Positions 1 to 7,204 of a stretch of DNA of 64,000 nucleotides are shown here, piece after piece. The translations under genes were made by a program, and so were the position numbers. The stretch is from assembly GCA_963756605.1 (NCBI GenBank), contig CAVWOT010000019.1:1-64000 (forward strand), read 5' to 3'. The notes under the pieces were generated by a model. That model ran no database searches. It was not told the DNA's origin and was given only the letters and a program-made list of their open reading frames with translations. Origin of the DNA: Bog-159 sp963756605 (GTDB lineage: Bacteria; Acidobacteriota; Terriglobia; Bryobacterales; Bryobacteraceae). Each line of letters starts with the position of its first letter. Within the stretch, counting starts at the first letter, position 1.

Positions 1-161
1 GCCCCAGGCGAACCAGGTTCAACCCCCGTCCGGCTATACAAGAGAGCATTGGGCCCGCTCGGAGTGACGCCGGAGCCGGCGGCTATGCGCTCGGCATCCG
101 TTGGGTCTACTGTGCAGCGGATGTGGTTGGGGACACCGCTGGAAGTGGCGCCGTGCAAGCG

Positions 162-1067
162 TCAGCCAGGATTGTCAAGCTTCGAACGGTAGTTACGGAC
201 CATTTCCAGAAAGCTTTCTCGTACGGCATCGGGAGAGTCTGCTCTCCAGGCCACGACGACATCGACGATGCAACCGCGATTTCGCAATGGTTTGAACGCA
301 GCCTCCCGTGACCCAAGCTGCTGAACACACGCCGGCAGGACTGACACCCCCTCGCCGGCCTCGATCAGAGTCAAGACCGACTGCCAGAGCCGGGGGGTAT
401 CGCTAACGCGCGGCGAAAATCGGGCGCGCCTGCAAAGACTGACGATCGCATCGAACAGCTCGGGTGCGCACTCGCGTCCGTAGAGGATGAAAGGATCCTC
501 AGCAAGGTCCCGGAGAGAAATGGTCGCAGCGCTCTCCAACGGGTGCCCTCGTGGCACAACAGCCATCAGAGGCTCGCGGAACAACAATTCACTGGCGAGA
601 ATTCCGCGGTGTGCGGCCGGCAAGCCCCGGGTAAAGCCGACGTCGATGTCCCCGCTGATGAGCGCCTCCGGCTGCTGCGCTGGATCGAGATCCTTGAGGG
701 AAAGCGATACGTTCGGTTGGCGCTTGCGGAATTCGCGAATGAGCCTGGGGAGCAAGAAAGCTGTGGCGGGACCGCAGAGCCCAATGCGCAGCCTACCGCA
801 TCGTCCCTGGGCCGCTTGTCTCACAGCGTAAGTGGCTCGGTCCACGCGTTCCAGAATCTCCTGTACTTCGCGAAGGAAAACTGCTCCTTCCGGCGTGAGG
901 GAAACCTTCCTTTGATGCCTGCGAAAGACTGAGACGCCCAACTCCCGTTCTAGGTCCCGCACTTGTCCACTGACTCCGGATTGGGACACATGAAGTCGTT
1001 TCGCCGCCAGAGTGAAACTCTTCTCTTCCGCGACGGCATGAAAGTAGCGCAGATGTCGCAGCTCCAT
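162..1067 (-). CDS. LysR-family transcriptional regulator
   Basis: A 301-residue protein of normal length for a LysR regulator. The first ~60 residues form the winged helix-turn-helix (MELRHLRYFHAVAEE, then a recognition helix around SQSGVSGQVRDLE). The rest is the two-lobed effector-binding domain. It would bind DNA as a tetramer and respond to a small molecule that cannot be named from sequence. It is divergent from the alpha/beta hydrolase gene, with a nested palindrome in the gap, so it most likely controls that gene and itself. The family call is firm; the effector is unknown. Confidence 0.93.
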   Translation of the reverse strand: MELRHLRYFHAVAEEKSFTLAAKRLHVSQSGVSGQVRDLERELGVSVFRRHQRKVSLTPEGAVFLREVQEILERVDRATYAVRQAAQGRCGRLRIGLCGPATAFLLPRLIREFRKRQPNVSLSLKDLDPAQQPEALISGDIDVGFTRGLPAAHRGILASELLFREPLMAVVPRGHPLESAATISLRDLAEDPFILYGRECAPELFDAIVSLCRRARFSPRVSDTPRLWQSVLTLIEAGEGVSVLPACVQQLGSREAAFKPLRNRGCIVDVVVAWRADSPDAVRESFLEMVRNYRSKLDNPG

Positions 1068-1096
1068 AACGTCTCAAGAATACCAGAGTATGCTGC

Positions 1097-1125
1097 CTCA
1101 TATCAGTATTGCTGATCGATATGAG
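1097..1125. promoter_or_regulatory. Nested palindrome, likely LysR operator
   Basis: In the gap between the divergent LysR and hydrolase genes, CTCATATC (1097-1104) pairs perfectly with GATATGAG (1118-1125). An inner ATCAG/CTGAT pair lies at 1102-1106 and 1112-1116. LysR regulators usually bind interrupted dyads in such divergent gaps. Its position also argues that the hydrolase starts at 1171, not at the upstream in-frame ATG at 1090. Confidence 0.6.
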
Positions 1126-1170
1126 CAAAACAAACGTCGAGACTTCTCAAGGAAATCGCATCCAATAAGC

Positions 1171-2073
1171 ATGACCAAACCAACCACGGCAGTCTCGGTA
1201 AGAAACGTTCGATATGCAACTGAAGAAATCGATGGGCTCAAGGTCGCCTATCGCGAGGCGGGTGTTCCTGGAAGTCCGAAACTGGTTCTTCTTCACGGAT
1301 TCCCTTCTTCGTCCCATCAGTACCGTAACCTGATTCCTGCACTGGCGGGTCGCTTCCACGTGATCGCTCCCGACTACCCCGGGTTCGGCAACAGCGATGC
1401 GCCTGACCCGCGCCAATTCGCCTATACCTTCGATCACCTCGCCGAGGTGACGGATAAATTTCTCACCAAGCGGGGCTTTGAGCGCTTCGGACTCTTCGTG
1501 CAGGATTACGGCGGTCCGGTGGGCTTTCGGATCGTAACTCGCAATCCCGGCGCTTTAGAGTGGCTCATCATCCAGAACACAAACGCATATGAAGTGGGAT
1601 TCACGTCCGCCTGGGTCGGATTGCGCGATGCTCTATGGCACCGCAGGACGCCCGAAAACGAAGCAGCCGTGGCCGGCCTGCTCAATTATGAAACCGTACA
1701 AGCCGTCTATCTCCACGGCGCACAGCGGCCGGAACTCATTAGCCCCGACAACTGGAACTTGGACTTCTTCACGACGATTCAGAAGCCCAATGGGAGACAG
1801 ATCCAGATGGACCTCTTCTATGACTACCGGATGAATGTAGCCCTCTATCCAAAGTGGCAGGCGTTCCTAAGAGAACGAAAGCCGAAAACCATTATCTTCT
1901 GGGGGCAGGACGATATTTTCTTCACCCGGGAAGGCGGCGAAGCATACCTCAAGGATCTGCCTCACGCTGAGATGCACCGCCTGGAGGCCGGGCACTTCGC
2001 CGTTGAGGATTGCTTAGACGAAATCTGCAGCCAAATGGACAGGTTCTATCTCGAACAGGTGGCTAAGCGCTAG
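1171..2073 (+). CDS. Alpha/beta hydrolase (epoxide hydrolase / haloalkane dehalogenase type)
   Basis: A 300-residue alpha/beta-fold hydrolase. HGFPSSS near residue 50 is the oxyanion-hole HGxP motif. The nucleophile elbow reads VQDYGG, so the nucleophile is Asp as in epoxide hydrolases and haloalkane dehalogenases, not the Ser of esterases. A late acidic residue (WGQDD) and the catalytic His (AGHFAVED) follow. I start it at the ATG at 1171 because an upstream in-frame ATG at 1090 would run through the operator palindrome. The substrate is unknown. Regulation by the divergent LysR gene is inferred. The broken cytochrome b561 gene follows 22 nt downstream and may once have shared its transcript. 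Confidence 0.88.
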   Translation: MTKPTTAVSVRNVRYATEEIDGLKVAYREAGVPGSPKLVLLHGFPSSSHQYRNLIPALAGRFHVIAPDYPGFGNSDAPDPRQFAYTFDHLAEVTDKFLTKRGFERFGLFVQDYGGPVGFRIVTRNPGALEWLIIQNTNAYEVGFTSAWVGLRDALWHRRTPENEAAVAGLLNYETVQAVYLHGAQRPELISPDNWNLDFFTTIQKPNGRQIQMDLFYDYRMNVALYPKWQAFLRERKPKTIIFWGQDDIFFTREGGEAYLKDLPHAEMHRLEAGHFAVEDCLDEICSQMDRFYLEQVAKR

Positions 2074-2095
2074 GCCTCTTCCCACGCAACTTTTT

Positions 2096-2317
2096 ATGGA
2101 CGATGCAATGGCCGAATCCATGTTTCCATTAGGCCCTGCAAGAGATAGCGCAAGGGTCCGGTTTGTCCCGAGACATTCTGCCGTCGTTCGTTTGACGCAT
2201 TGGGTTCACGCTGGTGGCTTCGCCGCTCTTGTCTTAAGCGGGCTGGGTATTCTTTTCGCTCACCCGTGTATGTATTGGGGCGAAACCGGAACGTTCGGAG
2301 CGGCATCGCTGTTTGAC
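2096..2317 (+). pseudogene. Cytochrome b561-type gene, 5' part (cut by IS)
   Basis: Encodes the N-terminal 74 residues of a b-type cytochrome membrane subunit. It has the heme-region motif RLTHWVHAGG and a first membrane helix (FAALVLSGLGILF). The frame runs into the insertion sequence at codon 75 and stops there (Cys, TAG). Removing the element and one copy of the 6-bp target duplication joins this part in frame to 5861-6385, giving an intact protein of about 248 residues. The gene is therefore interrupted cleanly, not eroded. Confidence 0.9.
2312..2317. repeat. Target site duplication TTTGAC (left copy)
   Basis: TTTGAC directly precedes the IS terminus TGTTAGCGCCGG and recurs at 5855-5860 right after the other terminus. 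Both copies are identical, which suggests a recent insertion. Confidence 0.88.
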
Positions 2318-2472
2318 TGTTAGCGCCGGTTGGAAGCGACCGCATTAGCGCCGGAAAAACGCCCGCACCGGCTGCCGGTTTCGTTGTCGGCAGACACGCC
2401 GGCGCAGTCGTCAGCAGGGAAACGCCGGCGATGAATGCGGTTCAGGAAGACAGGGGCAGCGCTACAAGGTGG

Positions 2473-2787
2473 CTACCCTCCCGCGCCTTCCGCAGGGACA
2501 GGATCTGTGGAACGCCGCTCGTGTTTGGTGTCCAGCTTGACCGATTCGATCACCAGGTAGAGTGTGTTCACGCTGTTGATCTTGCCTGCCACGCAGTAGG
2601 CATGGCCGGGCGTGAGGTGCAGGCGTTTGGTGAAGTCGAACAGGCGATACACACGCCGGGTGTCGTGGTCCAGCATGACCAACACCGCGCAGGAAGCGTA
2701 TTCCGTCCGCGAGAGTAAGAACAAGTGATTGGCGCTGAAGTTAAACATGGAAGGAACCACCAGCGGGAGCCGCAGCCGAAAAACCAC
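2473..2787 (-). CDS. Small hypothetical protein in the IS21 element
   Basis: A possible 104-residue protein, 93 nt downstream of istB on the same strand and inside the element. The N-terminus is hydrophobic and basic. The middle (LVMLDHDTRRVYRLFDFTKRL) reads like real coding sequence, but no family is recognised. The C-terminal tail is polar and low in complexity. It is probably IS cargo. The remaining DNA to the left end (2318-2472) shows no gene. Confidence 0.45.
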   Translation of the reverse strand: MVFRLRLPLVVPSMFNFSANHLFLLSRTEYASCAVLVMLDHDTRRVYRLFDFTKRLHLTPGHAYCVAGKINSVNTLYLVIESVKLDTKHERRSTDPVPAEGAGG

Positions 2788-2880
2788 AGCCCCCGCCCAG
2801 TTGGCAGCGCCGTTGAGGGGTTACCCGGCCGACTTCTCGAACCGGGATATCACCACAGCGCGGCGCCTGCTCGGGACCGG

Positions 2881-3636
2881 CTAGGACTCAGCCAGTAGAG
2901 AGGGATTCTTGCCCGTCTTGCGGACACTTTCACCACCGAGCAGAAAAATTTCGGAGTTCTCGACCAGGCGGTCAGCGATGGCCGTGGCGATGGTGGTGTT
3001 GTAGAGGATGTTACCCCAATCGGAAAACGCTGTATTGGTGGTGATGACGGTCGAACGCTGGCGGGCGTGCCGATCGGAGATGACTTGGTAGAAGAGATTG
3101 GAACTCTGCTGATCGAGGGATAAGTAGCCGAGCTCGTCGCAAATCAGCATGCCGGGGTCTGTATAGACTTTGAGCTTGCGCACCAAGGAGTGATCGACCT
3201 GAGAAGCCAGCAGATGGTTGAGCATGTCCATGGCCGTGGTGAACAGGACGCGATGATTGGCCTGGCAGGCGCGGCAGCCGATGATTTTGGCCAGCATGGT
3301 TTTGCCCACACCCGGATTGCCGACAAAGACCAGATTGGTGCCTTTGAGCAGGAAGTCCAGGTCCAGCAGTTTCAGGATTCGCAGTTTGGCTTGCTGGCGG
3401 GATTTATGATGGGCGAAATTGAACGAGTCGATGGAGTGTTGCGTTTGCAGGCGCGACATCTTCACCCTCCTTTCGATAGAGCGGCGGCGGCGAGCCTCCA
3501 GTTCCAGATCGGCCAGCCGCTCCAGGGTGGCCGCCAGGCTAAGATTCTGGTTGGCCGCGTCAGCGATGGTTTGATCCAGATGACGGCTCATCGTCGTCAG
3601 GCTGAGTTGTTCGAGTTTTTGGGGGAGTGCAATCAT
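2881..3636 (-). CDS. istB: IS21 transposition helper ATPase IstB
   Basis: 251 residues, typical for IstB, the AAA+ ATPase that loads target DNA for the IstA transposase. Walker A is GNPGVGKT near residue 107. Walker B is LICDELGYL around residue 165. ITTNTAF (sensor 1) and an ADRL-type arginine region follow. The start overlaps the 3' end of istA by about 77 nt, or about 32 nt if the second Met (MSRHLDQ) is used. Either way the two genes overlap as is usual in IS21 elements, suggesting coupled translation. No damage is seen. Confidence 0.95.
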   Translation of the reverse strand: MIALPQKLEQLSLTTMSRHLDQTIADAANQNLSLAATLERLADLELEARRRRSIERRVKMSRLQTQHSIDSFNFAHHKSRQQAKLRILKLLDLDFLLKGTNLVFVGNPGVGKTMLAKIIGCRACQANHRVLFTTAMDMLNHLLASQVDHSLVRKLKVYTDPGMLICDELGYLSLDQQSSNLFYQVISDRHARQRSTVITTNTAFSDWGNILYNTTIATAIADRLVENSEIFLLGGESVRKTGKNPSLLAES

Positions 3637-5131
3637 CGGGTTGTTTCCTTTCGGGGAAAATAAAAGCGTCGTATTCCAACAGCGACAGCGGATCGGTCAC
3701 CAGTTGATCCAACTCCGGGTGGTTGAGTCGCAGGCGCGGTTGGACCGGGCGCGGGGAGAGCTGCTGGCGCAGGATGTTGGCCACGTAGTCGGAGCCGAAG
3801 GCGCGGCCGGCATGTGCCTTAGCCAGCGCTTGGGCCACCGCCGGAGAGCCATACAGCCGGATCAGTTCCAGCAGTTCGCTGACCTGACGCGCCAAAGACC
3901 GCTCATTATCGGCCATGCCGCGGAGATAATCTTCCACGGTGAGCCGCGGGCAATGGGCCTCTAACAAAGCGAGCAGCCGTTGCAGCGCCTGAGAACGCGC
4001 CGCGGCGGCTTTCTGCGCCAGCAGTTCTTTTTCAAAACGCTCCGCGCCGAAGGTCTGTCCGCGCCGCCAGCAGCGGGGATAGGTGACCAGTTCGCGTTGT
4101 TGATGGTAGAGCGTCACGCTATGCGCATCGGCTTTGAGCCGGAGTTGCTCGCCCACCAGCGCGGGCGGCGCACAGTAGCGGTTGCCATCAAAGTAAATGC
4201 GGATATCCTTGTGGACCAGCACGTCGGCGGAATCGCGGTAGTCCGGCAACAGAGGAGGCAAGAGCCGCAGGGCTTTGGCTTGAAAACGATCCACCGGGCG
4301 TTGCCGCGTTTCGCTGTGCTGGCGCGGGTTGGCGATTTCGGCGAGCCATTGACGGGCCTGGCGATTGACATCGTCGAGATCGGTGAAGGTGCGCAAGGGC
4401 CAGAAATTCTGCCGGACATAGCCGATACCGCCACGCTCAACTTTGCCTTTCTCCCAACCCGCTGCCGGATTGCAGGCGCGCGGTATGAAACCGAATTCGC
4501 GGGCGAAGGCAAAGAACCGCGGCTGGAACCGCACCAGCCGGCCGTCGTGTTCGGCGACCGCCGTGGCCAGGTTGTCGTACCAGATTTCGCGGCTAGTGCC
4601 GCCCAGGAATTGGAAGGCATGGATGTGACAGCGGACGAACGTTTCGAAGCTTTGGCTGTGCGTGAATTCCAGATACAGCATGCGGCTGTGGCATTCCACC
4701 AGGGCGAAGGCATAGAGTTTGCGCTTGTCGCCGGCGTAATCGAGGGCGCCAAAGTGTCCCCAGTCCACTTCGCAGCGTTCACCGGCGATCGGTTCCATGC
4801 GCACGAAGGCGCGCGGCGCTGGCTGGGGCCGGACTTGTCCCACGTACTCACGGAGGATCGAGTGGCCCCCGCCATAGCCGATGGTGCGAAGCCGTTGTTC
4901 GATGACGGCGGAACTGACGGTGGGATCTTGCGCCAACAAATCGGCGATGGTGGTTTTGAACGGATCGAGTTTACTGGATCTGTCGCGCGAGACGCCCGGC
5001 TGGTCCGGCTGATGAAGATATTTCTTGATGGTGCGCCAACCCATGCGCAGGTGACGTTCGATCTTGCGGATCGGCCAGCGCTCTGCGTAGAAGAGCTGAT
5101 GCAGGGTCTGGATCTGTTCGTTGGTCAGCAT
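3560..5131 (-). CDS. istA: IS21 transposase IstA
   Basis: 523 residues from the ATG at 5131, which follows a GGAGAG ribosome site. A longer frame exists upstream but overlaps the accessory gene. An N-terminal helix-turn-helix (WPIRKIERHLRMGWRTIKKYL) binds DNA. The DDE catalytic core shows Asp in VDWGHFG, Asp in YDNLATA and Glu in EKGKVER. A C-terminal beta-rich region follows. IstA cuts and joins the IS ends together with IstB. All three catalytic acids are present, so the enzyme looks functional. Confidence 0.95.
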   Translation of the reverse strand: MLTNEQIQTLHQLFYAERWPIRKIERHLRMGWRTIKKYLHQPDQPGVSRDRSSKLDPFKTTIADLLAQDPTVSSAVIEQRLRTIGYGGGHSILREYVGQVRPQPAPRAFVRMEPIAGERCEVDWGHFGALDYAGDKRKLYAFALVECHSRMLYLEFTHSQSFETFVRCHIHAFQFLGGTSREIWYDNLATAVAEHDGRLVRFQPRFFAFAREFGFIPRACNPAAGWEKGKVERGGIGYVRQNFWPLRTFTDLDDVNRQARQWLAEIANPRQHSETRQRPVDRFQAKALRLLPPLLPDYRDSADVLVHKDIRIYFDGNRYCAPPALVGEQLRLKADAHSVTLYHQQRELVTYPRCWRRGQTFGAERFEKELLAQKAAAARSQALQRLLALLEAHCPRLTVEDYLRGMADNERSLARQVSELLELIRLYGSPAVAQALAKAHAGRAFGSDYVANILRQQLSPRPVQPRLRLNHPELDQLVTDPLSLLEYDAFIFPERKQPDDCTPPKTRTTQPDDDEPSSGSNHR

Positions 5132-5148
5132 GGGGTCTCTCTCCTTTT

Positions 5149-5640
5149 TCACGCCAAAACCGACGCCGCACCAGAGAGATGTTGTTTGCAAGACGCTTCC
5201 GAGGCGGGCGGTTTGCGCGCCGGGCCTTGCACGATAAAGACTTGCGCCGAAGCCAAGTTGTTGTTTGCAAGATCCACGGCAGCCGGGCCCAACAGCCAAA
5301 CCCCGGCCACGGAGGATTTTAGGTCCAGAACCGAGTTGTTGTTTGCAAGATCGAGGAGACGCTGCCGCTGGTCACGCTGGCGCTGTCGGGCGCGGTTCCG
5401 TTCCGCTGCGGACGGATGCGTAGCACGGTACTGCTTCCAGTAGCCGGGATGATCGGCGCGCCACTTGCGCGCGCTCTCACGGCACACCTGGCGGTACTCG
5501 GGGTCGGAGATGAGTTTCCGCTTGCGGTTATCGGCGCGGCGGCGCTGCTGGCAGACGGACTGGGAGCACGTGGTCTGCTCCGGATGGCATCGGGAGGGTT
5601 CGAACTGCAGGTCACAATAACGGCAACGCCGCTCACTCAT
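5149..5640 (-). CDS. Cys-rich accessory protein of the IS21 element
   Basis: 163 residues. The N-terminus has CxxC (CRYCDLQF) and two later Cys at CSQSVC, which fits a zinc knuckle. An Arg/Lys-rich helical part (KRKLISDPEYRQV, RKWRADHPGYWKQYR) follows, with two LANNN motifs near residues 99 and 125. It stops 17 nt before istA, so it is probably the first gene of the transposition operon. The predicted role is nucleic-acid binding, perhaps a regulator of transposition; this is inference. I recall similar proteins beside IS21 genes in Acidobacteria but cannot confirm the family. Confidence 0.7.
   Translation of the reverse strand: MSERRCRYCDLQFEPSRCHPEQTTCSQSVCQQRRRADNRKRKLISDPEYRQVCRESARKWRADHPGYWKQYRATHPSAAERNRARQRQRDQRQRLLDLANNNSVLDLKSSVAGVWLLGPAAVDLANNNLASAQVFIVQGPARKPPASEASCKQHLSGAASVLA
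5181..5350 (-). repeat. Three 13-bp direct repeats upstream of istA
   Basis: GTTGTTTGCAAGA occurs at 5181-5193, 5260-5272 and 5338-5350 (plus-strand spelling), 79 and 78 bp apart. The two upstream copies are read in the same frame (LANNN), but the third is read in a different frame (CKQH). The DNA, not the protein, is therefore conserved. Multiple binding sites for the transposase or a regulator are a reasonable guess. Confidence 0.75.
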
Positions 5641-5854
5641 CCCTACAGGGTGAAAGCGTTTGCCGCTCTCTATAGCTTGCAGAAATAGAGGCGCCCTATT
5701 TTAGAAACTTTTGTAAAGTACTTACCGCGTCCCCGCCAACTGGGGGCGCTCCCCCAGACCCCCTCGGAGGGCGTGCCGCCCCCCGCATCCCCCCTGCCCG
5801 GCCCGCCAACTACATCGTCGGCGAAACTGCTGTCGGTTTATCCCGGCGCGGACA

Positions 5855-5860
5855 TTTGAC
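5855..5860. repeat. Target site duplication TTTGAC (right copy)
   Basis: Identical to 2312-2317. It directly follows the right IS terminus (GGCGCGGACA, ending at 5854). Confidence 0.88.
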
Positions 5861-6385
5861 CTGCCCCTCCCGGTTATCCTCGATTTACCGCTGCGCGGGC
5901 CCGGCCGCTACTTGCACTTCCTGGCTGCATGGGTCTGCGCGCTTAGCGGTCTGCTCTACGTATTCTCCGGCCTCTACACATGGCACTTCCGCAACAATAT
6001 GTTACCAAGGCGAGCCGATCTGGGCTTGCGGCCGATTATGAAAGTCGTTTGGAATCATCTGCGCCTCAAGCGTCCGACCGATGAGGAAGCTCAGGCCTAC
6101 AATATCCTTCAGCGGTTTTCTTACCTCGTGGTCGTATTTTTGTTAATGCCTTTCATGTTCATCACCGGCTTCGCCATGTCCCCCGCGATCACTTCGGTTT
6201 TCCCTGAAATAGTGACGGTCCTCGGCGGCCACCAATCCGCCCGGACACTTCATTTCTTTGCCGCAGACCTGCTCGTTGTCTTCTTCTTTATACATCTGGG
6301 GATGGTTATCCTTGCCGGTTTCACCAAGCGCGTTCGCGCCATGATTACAGGCTATTCTTCCGTGGCCGCGAAGGAGATCCCATGA
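5861..6385 (+). pseudogene. Cytochrome b561-type gene, 3' part
   Basis: Encodes residues 75-248 of the interrupted b-type cytochrome. Reading resumes at DLPLPVILDLPLRG. Membrane helices follow: WVCALSGLLYVFSGLY, YLVVVFLLMPFMFITGFA and LLVVFFFIHLGMVIL. The His residues of GHQSARTLHF and FIHLGM probably bind heme. The stop overlaps the start of the molybdopterin gene (ATGA), so the two formed an operon in which this subunit would anchor the oxidoreductase and pass electrons. It lacks its own start, so it is probably silent. Confidence 0.88.
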
Positions 6386-7151
6386 GTATTAACTTGCCCC
6401 GTCGAAAGGCCCTCACCGCCGGACTGGCGAGTCTCGCCGGAATATCGGGTGTGACCGCCGCAGCAAAAATTGCCGATCACTACGGATTGCTCGCGCCCGA
6501 TCATCGTGGCATCTTTGGCGGTGGGGAAGCGCTCACATATGGAGCACAGCGCCTTCTCGTGTCCCATCATTCGATGGCGCGCGAATTCAGCCGCGCCCAA
6601 CTCTCCAAAGTGACTCGAATAAACCACCGGTACCCCGGCGACGATGACTCCATGAGACTGCTGAACGGTGATTTTGTGGACTGGCGCCTCACAGTCGATG
6701 GCCTTGTCTCCCACCCGGCGTCCTTTTCTCTCGTCGAACTCAAGCGCATGCCGTCCAGCAGTTAGATCACTATGATGATCTGCGAAGAAGGCTGGTCCTA
6801 TATCGCAGAGTGGACTGGGATCTCGCTTTCTTACCTCTTAAACGTTGTAGGAGCCCATCCAAAAGCAAAGTGGGTGGTGTTCTATCCGCTCGATGATTTA
6901 GGGGTAGCATCGACATGCCCGAGGCATTGCACCCGCAGACCCTGCTTGCCTACCGGATGAACGGAGAAGACTTAACAGACCTAACACCCGGTTACGGCGC
7001 ACCCCTTCGATTGCGAATTCCACGGCAGCTAGGCTACAAGAACCTGAAGTATCTGGTGCGCATTTCAGTGGTGGAGTCTTTGAACGACATCGGCGATGGC
7101 AACGGGTCGGCGGCCCCGGAAATTGGCTACTCGTCGTACGCCGGCATCTGA
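6382..7151 (+). pseudogene. Sulfite-oxidase-type molybdopterin oxidoreductase, broken
   Basis: Three pieces of one protein are visible. First comes an N-terminal stretch (6382-6765) with a possible Tat-like start (RRKALTAG) that ends at an in-frame TAG where related proteins have Gln. The second (6772-6900) is in the same frame and holds the molybdenum-ligand Cys in ICEEGWS. The third (6900-7151) is in another frame and reads SIDMPEALHPQTLLAYRMNG through GYSSYAGI. The damage is therefore one nonsense codon plus one frameshift with probable loss of DNA near 6890-6905. The family resembles SorA/YedY-type enzymes paired with a cytochrome b. It cannot make a full enzyme without suppression. Confidence 0.85.
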
Positions 7152-7204
7152 TGGCGTTTGATTCTTCTCCTCAGTTGCCGCGATAAGAAGGCCACGGAGC
7201 AAAC

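Larger units (their letters stand above)
2318..5854. mobile_element. Complete IS21-family insertion sequence (3537 bp)
   Basis: The left end reads TGTTAGCGCCGG and the right end, reverse complemented, reads TGTCCGCGCCGG: a 12-bp inverted repeat with two mismatches, starting with TG. Direct 6-bp copies of TTTGAC flank it. Inside, all on the minus strand, are an extra Cys-rich gene, the DDE transposase istA, the ATPase istB and a small gene. IS21 elements usually carry only istA and istB and are about 2-2.5 kb, so this one is enlarged by two accessory genes. Both ends, both transposition genes and the duplication look intact, so it may be active. Confidence 0.92.

Noticed and set aside
1..161. 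Possible gene end at the left edge
   Set aside because: Short frames on both strands with no motif; nothing supportable.
3980..5443. A 487-codon plus-strand open frame
   Set aside because: It is the exact antisense of istA and the Cys-rich gene; high GC content keeps such frames open. No family features.
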